DNA of 40,873 nucleotides, taken from NCBI RefSeq assembly GCF_004342585.1, contig NZ_SLZQ01000021.1, positions 1 through 40,873 on the forward strand, written 5' to 3'. Below, in pieces: positions 19,545-28,604 of the stretch. Numbering within the stretch: position 1 is the first letter of the stretch; every line of letters starts with the position of its first letter. A model generated the notes under the pieces. That model made no database searches and had not been told where the DNA came from. It saw nothing but the letters and a program-made list of their open reading frames with translations. The translations under genes and the position numbers were made by a program. This DNA is from Paucimonas lemoignei (GTDB taxonomy: Bacteria > Pseudomonadota > Gammaproteobacteria > Burkholderiales > Burkholderiaceae_D).

Positions 19545-19817
19545 ATGGCACAGGAATGTACCCATCTCGACCAGATCAGAATCACCGATACCGACAAACA
19601 TGTCTGCGAAGACTGTGTCAAGACAGGCAGCGGCTGGGTGCATTTGCGGCTGTGCCTTTCATGCGGCCATGTAGGATGCTGCGATTCGTCGCCTAACAAG
19701 CATGCAAGCAAGCATTTCATGACCTCGGGCCATCCGCTGGTGCGATCCATCGAGGCGGGTGAAACCTGGGTCTGGTGTTACGCTGATCAAGTCGTGGCGG
19801 GAGAACTTGAGAAGTGA
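19545..19817 (+). CDS. UBP-type zinc finger protein
   Basis: 90 residues, a stand-alone ZnF-UBP domain. Likely metal ligands are spread over the whole protein: Cys5, His7, Cys21, Cys24, Cys37, Cys40, Cys45, His53, His57 and His63, in the order C-x-H, CEDC, CLSCGHVGCC, H...H...GHP that typifies this fold. In eukaryotes the domain binds the free C-terminal Gly-Gly of ubiquitin; what it binds in bacteria is not established. CGGAG precedes ATG 19545 by six bases. It lies 35 bases after the flavoprotein and overlaps the next small frame, so it is in the same operon. Confidence 0.9.
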   Translation: MAQECTHLDQIRITDTDKHVCEDCVKTGSGWVHLRLCLSCGHVGCCDSSPNKHASKHFMTSGHPLVRSIEAGETWVWCYADQVVAGELEK

Positions 19818-20005
19818 TGCCAGTCCCAGACCGCACTCACATCATGCACTTACATCAGTTCATCGAACAGGCGGAATGCGTGGACCCAATGCTCTGGCGC
19901 CGGGTTTTTCAAGTTCGGCTGGACAATCTTCAGGCTATGCGTAAGGGCGACGCTTCCGATAGCCTATCATTTTTCAGCGAACTCGCGCACGGAAGTCCTG
20001 CCTAA
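19817..20005 (+). CDS. Small protein of about 62 residues, unknown function
   Basis: The ATG at 19817 overlaps the stop of the zinc-finger gene (TGATG), suggesting translational coupling. An ATG at 19844 is an alternative start giving MHLHQFIEQAECVDPMLWRR. The protein is soluble and helical, with one Cys. No family recognised. Support is limited to the coupling and position between the zinc finger and cbpA, 39 bases before the latter. Confidence 0.5.
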   Translation: MPVPDRTHIMHLHQFIEQAECVDPMLWRRVFQVRLDNLQAMRKGDASDSLSFFSELAHGSPA

Positions 20006-20044
20006 CATTTAACGTGCCCTTTTGGGTTTCGATGCAGGTATCCA

Positions 20045-20995
20045 ATGAAATACAAGGACTATTACCAGGCTTTGGGCGTCGATCGGACTGCGTCGGAAGA
20101 CGATATCAAGAAGGCGTATCGCAAGCTTGCGCACCGATATCATCCGGACGTTTCCAAGGAGCCCAAAGCCGAAGAGAAATTCAAGGAAATTGCCGAAGCC
20201 TACGCTACACTGAAGGATCCTGAAAAGCGGAAGGAATATGACAACCTGGGCAGGCATCCGGCCGGAGAAGAGTTCAATGTGCCGCCCGATTGGCAGCAAC
20301 GTTACGACGGGAGCTCGTCGGCCTTTGACGATGTGGATCTGGCCGACATCCTGAATGCGTTCAGGGCGGGTGGCCGCGGCGACGGAAGCGGGCGTGGGCG
20401 GGCAAGCTTTCCTATACCTGGCGAGAACTATGAAGTGACCGTCGCGGTCCCGCTGGAAAAAATCTACAGCGGCGGCGAAACCGATGTCACGGTGGAACTG
20501 CCTGAATACGACGAGCATGGCTTGCCGCACCGCGCCCCGCATACTTTCCGCGTCACCATTCCCAAAGGCGCGACGGAGGGACAGCGGCTGCGCCTGGCGG
20601 GGAAGGGCGGACCGGGCCGCAACGGCGGCAAGCCTGGCGACCTGTACATCGTTCTGCACATCGCGCCGCACCCGCTGTACCGGGTGAGCGGGCGCGACCT
20701 GTACCTCGATCTCCCTCTCGCACCATGGGAAGCCGTGCTGGGCGCCGCGGTTGAGATTCCGACTCCGGCCGGCTCCGTCGAACTCAGTATCAAGCCGGGC
20801 ACATCCTCAGGCCAGCGCCTGCGGCTGGCCCGGCGCGGGCTGCCGTCGCCGGGGGGCGGCGCCGGCGATCTGTACGCGGTGGCACGCATAGAGGTGCCCA
20901 AGAAGGTGGGCAAACGCGAACAGGAACTGTATGAACAGCTTGCCGCCGCTTCGGACTTCAACCCGCGCCAACACTTCAAGGAGGCGGCAAAATGA
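20045..20995 (+). CDS. cbpA: Curved DNA-binding protein CbpA (DnaJ-type co-chaperone)
   Basis: 316 residues. J domain 1-70 with the HPD motif at 33-35 (RYHPDVSK) that stimulates DnaK ATPase; a short Gly/Arg-rich linker near 105-120; then two DnaJ-type C-terminal client-binding domains ([16 protein letters not shown], and [20 protein letters not shown]-like text at about 215-235). The Cys-rich zinc domain of DnaJ is absent, as in CbpA. In E. coli CbpA is a DnaJ paralogue and nucleoid protein inhibited by CbpM, which is encoded next. It is the only J protein in this locus and a likely partner for the DnaK/GrpE at 10684-13291. The ribosome site is weak (CAGG). Confidence 0.94.
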   Translation: MKYKDYYQALGVDRTASEDDIKKAYRKLAHRYHPDVSKEPKAEEKFKEIAEAYATLKDPEKRKEYDNLGRHPAGEEFNVPPDWQQRYDGSSSAFDDVDLADILNAFRAGGRGDGSGRGRASFPIPGENYEVTVAVPLEKIYSGGETDVTVELPEYDEHGLPHRAPHTFRVTIPKGATEGQRLRLAGKGGPGRNGGKPGDLYIVLHIAPHPLYRVSGRDLYLDLPLAPWEAVLGAAVEIPTPAGSVELSIKPGTSSGQRLRLARRGLPSPGGGAGDLYAVARIEVPKKVGKREQELYEQLAAASDFNPRQHFKEAAK

Positions 20996-21327
20996 AAGTC
21001 GATGCCACGGAATGGATCTGGCTGAATGAGCAGGCCATCTGCTCGGCCCAGAATCTGGTCGAAGTGTCCGGCTTGTCGAATGAAGAGCTGGACGACCTGA
21101 TAGAAAACGGCGTCATTGCACCGGTCGACGCCAACGCGCAGCCGATGTCGTTCCCGCTCCGGTACGTCGTTGTCGCGAGCATGGCGCGCAGACTGCGCGA
21201 CGACTTCGAGCTTGACCGGCATGGCGTGACCCTGGCAATGACCCTGATGCAGCGCATCGAAGAACTGGAATTGGAATTGAACGCGGCGCGCGCACGGCTC
21301 GGTCATGGCAGGTCGAATCCGGGCTGA
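20992..21327 (+). CDS. cbpM: Chaperone modulator CbpM
   Basis: 111 residues, MerR-like all-helical protein. The N-terminal part has [20 protein letters not shown], then [12 protein letters not shown], followed by a long helix ([31 protein letters not shown]) that in the family contacts the J domain and blocks its access to DnaK. The ATG overlaps the cbpA stop by four bases (ATGA), as expected for a coupled pair. It ends the rightward operon; 55 bases further the PsiE-like gene arrives from the other strand. Confidence 0.9.
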   Translation: MKVDATEWIWLNEQAICSAQNLVEVSGLSNEELDDLIENGVIAPVDANAQPMSFPLRYVVVASMARRLRDDFELDRHGVTLAMTLMQRIEELELELNAARARLGHGRSNPG

Positions 21328-21382
21328 GCATGCCAGCCGCAAGAGCGTTGCCGCGAAGCTTTGGATGAATCGCGCCTGCCGT

Positions 21383-21871
21383 TCATTCCAGCGGCTTCGA
21401 ACGCCTGTCGTCTCTTTCCCTGACCAGCCAATAGACAATCCCAAGTGCCACAGTGGCACTCGCCAGCGCCGCGATGGTCGCTGCGTCGGTGGAATGAATA
21501 TCCAGGATGATGAACTTGCGGCTCAAGGCCAGCAGCGCGATCAAGATGACGGTCTTGACCTGAACGATGCCTTCGGCGCGTAAAACGACGCGAATAATCG
21601 AATGCTTGAACTCCAGGGCGATCAGCAGCGTCATGATCATGCCGAACATTGCCTGGAACACTTCGTGATCCAGCGGATCCAGCGCTCCGCCAAGCATCAG
21701 CGGTATGAGCCGGGTCACTAGCTGCAGCACGGCGATGGCAATGACCAGGGCAATAACCAGGCTCAATACGAGCACTACGACTTGTTCGAAACGCTGGTAC
21801 AGCGTCATGAATGGCCAGTTCTGACGGGTTTCTTTTTGCAGGCTGTTTGATTGACCCTGATCTGGTTTCAT
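21383..21871 (-). CDS. PsiE family (phosphate-starvation-inducible) membrane protein
   Basis: 162 residues with four predicted membrane helices: about 28-52, 70-90, 108-128 and 130-150. Typical features are an N-terminal cytoplasmic segment ending in FEQVVVLVLSLVIALVI, the conserved LEFKHSIIRV between helices two and three, VILIALLALSRKFIILD, and a charged C-terminus. Function of PsiE is not known; a homologue is a regular member of heat-resistance islands. AAGGAG eight bases before ATG. Converges on cbpM. Confidence 0.88.
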   Translation of the reverse strand: MKPDQGQSNSLQKETRQNWPFMTLYQRFEQVVVLVLSLVIALVIAIAVLQLVTRLIPLMLGGALDPLDHEVFQAMFGMIMTLLIALEFKHSIIRVVLRAEGIVQVKTVILIALLALSRKFIILDIHSTDAATIAALASATVALGIVYWLVRERDDRRSKPLE

Positions 21872-22773
21872 TTCGCTTCTCCTTTTCCGGATTCACTTCA
21901 TCGTCGAGTCGGTCGTTCCGCCTAAAGAAACGGGTGGCCACATCCTTCAAAAAAGGGCGAGCATAATGCAAGGCATGATTTCCCGATGCAGCGTGCTCGA
22001 TGTGTTCTTGTCTTTATAGGCAGAACATAACGGGCGAGCAAGGAAAATGTGTGCCCACCCCCGCGACGAGAGCTGGATGAAAGTCGCTATGAAGCCCGTG
22101 AAGCGCATTAATTCGGCGCAACCGGGTAACCGCGATAGAAGAATCGAATCTCGCGGAACCCCATGCCTCTTGAAAGGGCTGCGCTCCCGCCTCCCTGGCT
22201 TTACCAAGCTGCCGCATCAGTCTTTGAATAGAGGAAGGGCTATCAATGGACATGTGGCTTTCGCTCGTCCTTTTCAGACGCAAGATATCCTTGACCTCTT
22301 GAGTGGAAAGCGCTGGGCTGCGGATAGTCGCCTTCAGGCAGCAAAAAAAAACTTCATGAAAACATAAGCGAATGAGTAAAGCGATTCCAGCGTTGACAAT
22401 GTTGACTTGTTTGATACCTTTCGCTGTTTTCAATTCATCGTGAAGTAAAGATAAATATTCTCAGACGAAAAGCCCGGACTAAAGCCAAGTGGACACAAAA
22501 GAGTAAAAAGCATAGGCGCAACATGGCGAAATGAATTTCAGAATACGCATACGTCGGTACGCGCTTCATTCAAATGCGAAAGCGCGGTTTAGGATCAGAA
22601 CAATTCATTGCCAGAAAAGCCAACACACCATATGCATGATTCTTGGATGCGCGCCGACGAAGAAATTCCCGCCATAAAGCAAGAATCAATGCAGGGACCA
22701 CCGTTGCTACGGTGCCCACTGCTGTCGTTATTTTCTTAAACTTATCGATATCCTTCCTTTTAGAAAGAAATCG
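21872..22773. other. 900 bases without a supportable gene
   Basis: AT content is higher than in the flanking operons. Minus-strand frames at 22014-22433 and 22570-22806 are open, the second with a hydrophobic segment (VGTVATVVPALILALW), but its start lies inside the formaldehyde-dehydrogenase remnant and it has no ribosome site. I regard this as junction DNA between the chaperone block and the remnant. Confidence 0.5.
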
Positions 22774-23178
22774 TCGAGCTGCGAGTGCGTCGGCTACCAA
22801 TGCCATGATCCCGCCGGCAAGGAGATTCCCAATCTGACCATGAACAACTTGGTCAAGTCGGTGAAGTTCACCGGCGGCATCGGCGTGGTCGGGGTATTCA
22901 CGCCACAGGATCCGGGCGCATCCGATGACTTGGCCAAGAAGGGCGAGATCGTGTTCGACTGGGGCTTATCCTGGTTCAAGGGCCAGCATATCGCCACCGG
23001 GCAGTACAATGTCAAAGCCTACAACCGCCAGTTGCGCGACCTGATCCATGCCGGCAGGGTGAAGCCCTCTTTCATCGTGTCGCATGAAATCGAGCTGAGC
23101 AAGGCGCCAGAGGCCTACCAGCATTTCGATGCGCGCGACCACGGCTGGACGAAAGTCATCCTGAAGCCTGGAAGATGA
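22774..23178 (+). pseudogene. C-terminal fragment of a glutathione-independent formaldehyde dehydrogenase-type enzyme
   Basis: From about 22774 the frame reads CECVGYQCHDP then EIPNLTMNNLVKSVKFTGG, IGVVGVFTPQDPGA, and further down VKAYNRQLRDLIHAGR and HFDARDHGWTKVILKP. This is the last third of a zinc-dependent MDR enzyme of the FdhA type; the zinc-binding N-terminal half and the start of the nucleotide-binding domain are gone. An ATG at 22840 opens 112 codons, but homology begins before it, so it is a remnant, not a short gene. It stops normally at 23178. It marks a deletion or insertion breakpoint near 22770. Confidence 0.82.
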
Positions 23179-23495
23179 GGCGATTTCTCCTGATCTTGAG
23201 GGAGACGTCGGCGACGAAATGTTTACCCGATCGTTTCCCGCCCTCTTGCAAAGAAACTTAGCGATAAGCCTTGGGGCGGGCCACGGCCATCTACGAAGTC
23301 CTCACCAAAACGCGGGTTAGCGGCGTAGCAGAGTTTTCCTATACCTGCGTATTTCCATGAGGTAATATTCCATACGTTTTGGCCTAACGCAATGTGTCTA
23401 ATACGACAATTCATGAAGCATGTATCCAGCTCTAAAAAAACTAAAACGCGGCAAAAAACTGGATCGGTATATGGCCTATTTGGAAATAGCATCAA
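23179..23495. other. Intergenic stretch before the GGDEF-EAL gene
   Basis: Contains no gene that I can support. It should hold the promoter of the sensor gene that follows; no clear -35/-10 pair or ribosome site was identified. Confidence 0.4.
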
Positions 23496-26060
23496 ATGCA
23501 GACGCAGGAACCAAGAATCAAGAAGCATGAATCAGCTGAGGCTGTTTTAGATTTTGAAAATAAGAGAGCATCGACACAATTGGCTTCGCCCTTGGATAGT
23601 CGGCTAACCACAATGCTCGAAAGCATATCTGATGCGTTTTATATGCTTGATCTTGACTGGCGGTTCATTTATGTCAACAAAAAAGCTGAGTACTTCCTTC
23701 AGAGGCCGCGCACTGAACTGTTAGGCAAGGTGATTTGGGAAAAACTCGAGGCAGTGGCAGGCAGTGCTTTTGAGACCGAGTATCGCCGCGCTGTGCAGGA
23801 AAACTGCGCGATTTCGTTCGAAGCTTATTATCCGCCGCTCGGTAAATGGGTCGAATTGCGGGTTTCCCCTTCCGCAGAAGGCTTGGCTGTCTATTTTACG
23901 GACATCTCCCAACGCCGGCACCGCGAAGACGCGCTGCGTGCGAGCGAGGAGCGCTTCAATATCGTTATGAAAGCGACCGCTGACGCAATCTGGGACTGGA
24001 ACGCGCAGTCGAATGAGATCTGGTGGAACGAGAATATCGAGTCGCTGTCTGGCTATTCACGGAAAGAGATCGGGACCGGAACAGATTGGTGGCTTGCTCG
24101 TATCCATCCTGAAGACCGTCAGCGAGTATTGCATCGCGTGCGCAGCACCCTGGAAGGCGGTACTGAACATTGGATGGATGAATACAGGTTCGCCCGGCGC
24201 GATGGATCCTATGCTTTTATTCTGGATCGGTGGTACGTGCTTCGGGATTCGGAAGGCAATGTGTTACGCATGGTCGGCAGCATGACAGACCTGTCGGAGC
24301 GCAGACAGGCTGAAATTGAACGCGACCGGTTGTTAAAGGAAAAAAACCTCCTTCTGGAGTCAACGGGCGAAGGCATTTGGGGCATAGATAGCCAGGGGCT
24401 ATGCACCTTCATCAATCGCGCCGGGGCGCAAATGCTGGGCTATGAAGTGCAGGAAGCGCTTGGCAAGAACATGCATGATCTCGTCCATTATCGGCACGCG
24501 GATGGATCTGCTTATCCTGTCAAGGACTGTTCCATCTTTCAAGCCTATCATTCCGGCAAAGGGGCCTATGAAAAAGATGAACTCTTCTGGCGTAAGGATG
24601 GCACATCGTTTCCGGTGGAATTCTCGAGCTATCCAATTCTCGATGCGGGGCGCATCGTGGGAAGCATGGTCACTTTCCGGGATATCACGGAACGCAAGGC
24701 CGCCCAAAGCAAGATTCAGCATCTGGCGTTCTATGATTCATTGACCCAACTGCCTAATCGCCGCTTACTCATGGAGCGATTGAGCCATGCGCTGGCACGA
24801 AGCCGCCGGGATTCAGGCCGCGGAGCGCTGCTTTTCATTGACCTGGACAATTACAAAACCCTCAACGACACCTTCGGCCACGACAAGGGGGATCTCCTGC
24901 TGCAGCACGTTGCCGGCCGGTTGAAGTCATGTGTGCGCTCTAGCGATACCGTGGCCCGCTTGGGCGGTGACGAGTTCGTTATCATTCTGGAAGATCTGAG
25001 CACTGAACTAGCCGAGGCGGCATCGCATGCGAAGCTCTTCGGTGAAAAAATCCTGGCAGCGCTCAAAGAGCCGTACACCCTCGGCTCACACGAATATTTC
25101 GGCGGCGCCAGCCTGGGAATCGCCCTCTTTGAGCACCAGGGCGAAAGCCTCCATGAAGTGCTGCGGCGGGCTGACCTTGCCATGTACCGGGCCAAGGCTG
25201 AAGGCCGCAATACCCTGCGCTTTTTCAATCCCGAGATGCAGGCCGCGCTTATGGTAAAGGCTGCGCTCGAAGCGGACCTTCGCCGGGCGCTGCAAGAGGA
25301 GCAGTTGGTGTTGCATTACCAGCCGCAAGTGGACTCGGCAGGCCGGGTGACAGGCGCGGAAACGCTGGTCCGATGGCAGCATCCAGAGCGCGGTACGATT
25401 TCTCCCGCCGAATTCATTCCCGTCGCCGAAGCAACGGGAATGATTCGGCCGCTCGGCCACTGGGTATTGGAATGCGCATGTCGGCGCTTAGCGATGTGGG
25501 CGCGTAACGAAGAAACTGCGCATTTCACACTTGCAGTGAACGTCAGCGCCAGTCAATTGCGCTGCCCCGATTTCGTCAAAGATGTGCTGAGAACGCTAGA
25601 AAGCACTGGCGCCAATCCACATCGCCTCAAAATTGAGCTGACTGAATCCCTGTTAGTCGACGACGTCGAAGGCACGATTAACAAGATGGCGGCGCTAAAG
25701 GCGAAAGGGGTCGGTTTTTCACTGGATGACTTTGGAACCGGCTATTCCTCGTTAGCGTATCTAAAGCGTCTTCCGCTTGATCAATTGAAAATTGATCGCT
25801 CATTCGTGAGCGATGCGCTGGACGATCACAATGCCGCTGTCATTGTCAATGCGATTATCATGCTAGGAAGGAGTCTCGGCCTGGAAGTCATAGCGGAAGG
25901 AGTCGAAACAGAAGCGCATCTTGATTTTCTCGCACAAAACGGCTGCCAATTCTACCAAGGCTATTTTTTCAGTCGTCCATTAATTGTTGAGCAGTTTGAA
26001 GCGTTAGCAAATACTAAGTTGAAGGAAAGTATCTGCGCCCAAAGCATGGAATGTCTGTAG
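23496..26060 (+). CDS. PAS-containing diguanylate cyclase/phosphodiesterase (GGDEF-EAL)
   Basis: 854 residues, cytosolic, no membrane segment. Three PAS-type sensor domains: about 38-150 (SISDAFYMLDLDWRFIYVN), 150-275 (PAS_3 type, with IHPEDRQRVL) and 285-410 (STGEGIWGIDSQG...NRAGAQMLGY). The GGDEF domain has an intact GGDEF near residue 490 and an RSSD inhibition site five residues ahead, so c-di-GMP synthesis and product feedback are likely. The EAL domain has ETL in place of EAL at 622, but the catalytic Glu, NVSASQL, IELTES, DDFGTGYSSL and the EGVE motif are kept, so phosphodiesterase activity is plausible. It balances c-di-GMP in response to a cytosolic signal. Ribosome site is poor; a downstream start is possible. 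Confidence 0.92.
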   Translation: MQTQEPRIKKHESAEAVLDFENKRASTQLASPLDSRLTTMLESISDAFYMLDLDWRFIYVNKKAEYFLQRPRTELLGKVIWEKLEAVAGSAFETEYRRAVQENCAISFEAYYPPLGKWVELRVSPSAEGLAVYFTDISQRRHREDALRASEERFNIVMKATADAIWDWNAQSNEIWWNENIESLSGYSRKEIGTGTDWWLARIHPEDRQRVLHRVRSTLEGGTEHWMDEYRFARRDGSYAFILDRWYVLRDSEGNVLRMVGSMTDLSERRQAEIERDRLLKEKNLLLESTGEGIWGIDSQGLCTFINRAGAQMLGYEVQEALGKNMHDLVHYRHADGSAYPVKDCSIFQAYHSGKGAYEKDELFWRKDGTSFPVEFSSYPILDAGRIVGSMVTFRDITERKAAQSKIQHLAFYDSLTQLPNRRLLMERLSHALARSRRDSGRGALLFIDLDNYKTLNDTFGHDKGDLLLQHVAGRLKSCVRSSDTVARLGGDEFVIILEDLSTELAEAASHAKLFGEKILAALKEPYTLGSHEYFGGASLGIALFEHQGESLHEVLRRADLAMYRAKAEGRNTLRFFNPEMQAALMVKAALEADLRRALQEEQLVLHYQPQVDSAGRVTGAETLVRWQHPERGTISPAEFIPVAEATGMIRPLGHWVLECACRRLAMWARNEETAHFTLAVNVSASQLRCPDFVKDVLRTLESTGANPHRLKIELTESLLVDDVEGTINKMAALKAKGVGFSLDDFGTGYSSLAYLKRLPLDQLKIDRSFVSDALDDHNAAVIVNAIIMLGRSLGLEVIAEGVETEAHLDFLAQNGCQFYQGYFFSRPLIVEQFEALANTKLKESICAQSMECL

Positions 26061-26088
26061 CTTCCTTCAATTAAAAGAGCTGATGCAT

Positions 26089-26116
26089 GCAGGTTCAAAC
26101 CCTGCGCCGCCCACCA
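26089..26116 (+). tRNA. 3' fragment of a tRNA (T arm, acceptor strand and CCA only)
   Basis: GCAGG (26089-26093), TTCAAAC, CCTGC (26101-26105) form a perfect T stem and loop; GCCGCCC plus A and CCA (26106-26116) is the 3' acceptor strand. The matching 5' acceptor GGGCGGC, D arm and anticodon arm are absent upstream: the bases at 26041-26088 cannot be folded into them. The fragment is followed by a strong terminator, as after a real tRNA gene. This is the usual product of integration of a genetic element into a tRNA 3' end. The tRNA identity is not determinable from the fragment. Confidence 0.72.
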
Positions 26117-26179
26117 ACGAATTCTCCTGACCTGGCAAAATTAGACCAGCTTAATTGGTCGCAGTTGGATCGGAAATAG

Positions 26180-26209
26180 AAAAGCCTGCTTGAAGCAGGC
26201 TTTTTTGTT
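26180..26209 (+). terminator. Rho-independent terminator
   Basis: GCCTGCT (26184-26190) and AGCAGGC (26194-26200) pair around TGA, with AAAA before and TTTTTTGTTT after. It is a clean terminator, probably the original one of the tRNA whose 3' end lies 64 bases upstream; the A and T flanks would also let it work for the kinase gene that converges from the right. Confidence 0.88.
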
Positions 26210-26263
26210 TTCGCGTACTGATTCTGCCATCCGGCGTATTTTCTCTTCCCTTGCAGGCAAGGA

Positions 26264-28240
26264 TCACATCACCGGCGTCGTCGTCAACTTGCCGAGAATT
26301 GAAATCAATTCTCCGGCATCAACCGGCTTGGACAGGTAATGGTTGAACCCGGCCTTCAGGGCGCGTTTCCGGTCCTCGGCGCGTGAGAACGCGGTCAGCG
26401 CAATGGCTGGCGTGTTGCCGCCTTGCTCTGGTGCGAGTTGCCTTACCCACTGAATCAGGCTGAATCCGTCATGATCCGGCATGCCGATGTCACTGATGAT
26501 GACATCCGGGCGCTCCTTGCCAATCAATGCCAGTGCCTGCTTGGCGTTTGTGGCGGTCAAGGCCGTTGCGCCGCATTCGCCAAGTATCGTCGCGACCAGA
26601 TTCAATGCATCGGCATCGTCGTCGATGACCACGGCCCTTAGGCCGGTAAGATCGACCGGCTGGAATTTCAGGCTGATTCCGGCGATAGTGGCGTGCGGTA
26701 AAGATGCGGATGAAGGAAAGTCCTTATCGGCCTGGTACACGGGAAATTGCAGCGTAAATGTCGTGCCCTTATCCTTGCCTGGGCTGCTTACTTGAACGGT
26801 GCCGCCGTGTAGTTCCGCCAGGGTTTTGACGATGGCGAGTCCGAGTCCCAGTCCGCCAAATCTGCGCGTGGTCGAAGCATCCGCCTGGCGGAAGCGGTCG
26901 AAGACATGCGGCAGGAATTCGGGCGCGATACCAATGCCGGAGTCGATCACTTCGATAACGAGACTGGCCTCCTGCTGTCTTGCCATGACGATTATCCTGC
27001 CCCCGGCCGGCGTAAATTTAACCGCATTGGAAAGCAGGTTCCACATTACCTGCTGCAATCGATTCGGGTCGCCGACCAGAGAGCCGATACCTGGAGAAAA
27101 TTCGGTGGATACCTGGATTTGCTTGGCCAACGTCGCAGGGCGTATGGTTTCCAGTGCAGTGTTGATCACGCTGATGGGATCCACGATTTGCGTCTCGACA
27201 CGGACTTGCCCGGATATGATGCGGCTCATGTCGAGCAAGTCTTCGATCAGCTTGGACTGGGCCAGCGCGTTGCGCTCGATCGTTTCCAGGCCCTTTTCCA
27301 GGGCGTCCTTGTCATACTGTTTCATGCGGAGTAGCTGCGCCCATCCCAGAATGGCATTGAGCGGCGTACGCAATTCATGGGAAAGAGTGGCAAGGAACTC
27401 GTCTTTCATTTCGCTCACGCGTTCAGCCTGTGCCCGCGCGATTCGCTCCCGCTCCAGGAGCACTTGGCGTTCTTCGGCGATCGCCTCCGAGAGCGCGAGC
27501 ACTTTGGTGCGCGACTCCAGGCGGGCATCGAACAGCGATGCGATCAAGGCGACGGTCAGGACCGCCATCGTCGCCACGATCACCAGTATGGCCAGGCCAT
27601 CCTGGCTGAAGCCATCCGGGGCCGCGCGGCATACGCTACCAAGCGGGAAACTGGCGGCGGCCATGCCGGTATAGTGCATGCCGACGATTGCCATGCCCAT
27701 GACGACGGCGCTGCCGGCGCGGGCGGCAATGACGTGCGGCGTATTCCAGCGTAACCGGAATGCCATCCATAACGCGCCGCCAGAAGCCAATATGGCAATC
27801 ACAACAGAGGCGGCAAAGAGTGCGGGATCAAATACGATACCGGGCGACATGCGCATGGCGGCCATGCCAGTGTAGTGCATGGAGTTGATACCGATGCCCA
27901 TCAACAGCGCGCCGGCAGCGAGCCGCTTGAAAGGCAATGCGGGCTGGCTGACCAGCCATAGTGCCGCACCCGACACCGCAACGGGAATCAGCAAGGACAA
28001 CAAGGTAATGCCGAGATCGTAACCGAGTGGAATCGGCAGCCGGAATGCCAGCATGCCGATGAAATGCATGGCCCAGATGCCGGCGCCCATGGCAAACGCG
28101 CCGCCGGCGATCCACCACCGTGCCGTCCGCCCTTGCGATTGCACCACGCGACCGGCGAGGCTCAATGCCGTATAAGACGCCAGCATGGCGACCAGCACTG
28201 ATACGATAACCAGTGAAACTTTATAGGTTCCAATCAACAT
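26264..28240 (-). CDS. Hybrid sensor histidine kinase with an MHYT membrane sensor and a receiver domain
   Basis: 658 residues. Seven predicted membrane helices in the first 240 residues carry the MHYT repeats (MHFIGM once, MHYTGM twice), thought to bind copper and sense O2, CO or NO. Then a short coiled coil, HisKA with phospho-acceptor His in LSHELRTPLNAILGW, a HATPase domain (NLLSNAVKFTPAGG, DSGIGIAPEF, GGLGLGLAIVK) and a C-terminal receiver with phospho-acceptor Asp in VIISDIGMPDHDG. No DNA-binding output, so the signal goes to an unseen partner. Start 28240 gives MLIGTYKVSLV, the usual N-terminus of MHYT proteins; the frame is open 15 codons further upstream. Ribosome site is weak. The neighbouring bd oxidase fits a gas or respiration signal (inference). 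Confidence 0.93.
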   Translation of the reverse strand: MLIGTYKVSLVIVSVLVAMLASYTALSLAGRVVQSQGRTARWWIAGGAFAMGAGIWAMHFIGMLAFRLPIPLGYDLGITLLSLLIPVAVSGAALWLVSQPALPFKRLAAGALLMGIGINSMHYTGMAAMRMSPGIVFDPALFAASVVIAILASGGALWMAFRLRWNTPHVIAARAGSAVVMGMAIVGMHYTGMAAASFPLGSVCRAAPDGFSQDGLAILVIVATMAVLTVALIASLFDARLESRTKVLALSEAIAEERQVLLERERIARAQAERVSEMKDEFLATLSHELRTPLNAILGWAQLLRMKQYDKDALEKGLETIERNALAQSKLIEDLLDMSRIISGQVRVETQIVDPISVINTALETIRPATLAKQIQVSTEFSPGIGSLVGDPNRLQQVMWNLLSNAVKFTPAGGRIIVMARQQEASLVIEVIDSGIGIAPEFLPHVFDRFRQADASTTRRFGGLGLGLAIVKTLAELHGGTVQVSSPGKDKGTTFTLQFPVYQADKDFPSSASLPHATIAGISLKFQPVDLTGLRAVVIDDDADALNLVATILGECGATALTATNAKQALALIGKERPDVIISDIGMPDHDGFSLIQWVRQLAPEQGGNTPAIALTAFSRAEDRKRALKAGFNHYLSKPVDAGELISILGKLTTTPVM

Positions 28241-28604
28241 TTTTGCGGTAGGTGAACAGCTGTCTCGAGCTGTCGTGTTGAGCAACTATCTAATAATTTA
28301 TTTTTGTAATACCTGAAGGCCGGCCGTGCAGAATCATTCAGCTTTTGTAGCTGCCCGATTCTTGCATATTTTTGCTTTGCCTGTGAGGAGTTGTGCTCTA
28401 GCAAAAGAAAAGCATACATGAAGACGCTAAATGCATAAGCTAGAACTTCCAGGCTGAAGATGGTTCCCGCTAGAGGCAAGATGCAAGCAATAAATTCCGT
28501 GAGGTCAATCCTGGATCAGCAATGCCTGATAAGACCGGTTGGCACAATGACAATCAACTGGCCTGGCAATGCATGAGGCTGCTTGCCAGGACGCGCTTGC
28601 AATG
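28241..28604. other. Gap between the MHYT kinase and cydB
   Basis: An 81-codon minus-strand frame starting with TTG at 28479 has one hydrophobic segment but no ribosome site. I do not call it. No small cydX-like gene is seen after cydB. The promoter of the kinase should be here. Confidence 0.4.

Noticed and set aside
22570-22806. 78-codon minus-strand frame with a hydrophobic segment
   Set aside because: Its start lies within the formaldehyde-dehydrogenase remnant on the other strand and it lacks a ribosome site.
26041-26088. The 5' part of a complete tRNA before the T arm
   Set aside because: No GGGCGGC acceptor strand, D arm or paired anticodon stem; the region also contains the end of the GGDEF-EAL gene.
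28234-28479. 81-codon minus-strand frame beginning with TTG before the MHYT kinase
   Set aside because: No ribosome site and an unlikely composition; one hydrophobic stretch alone is not enough.
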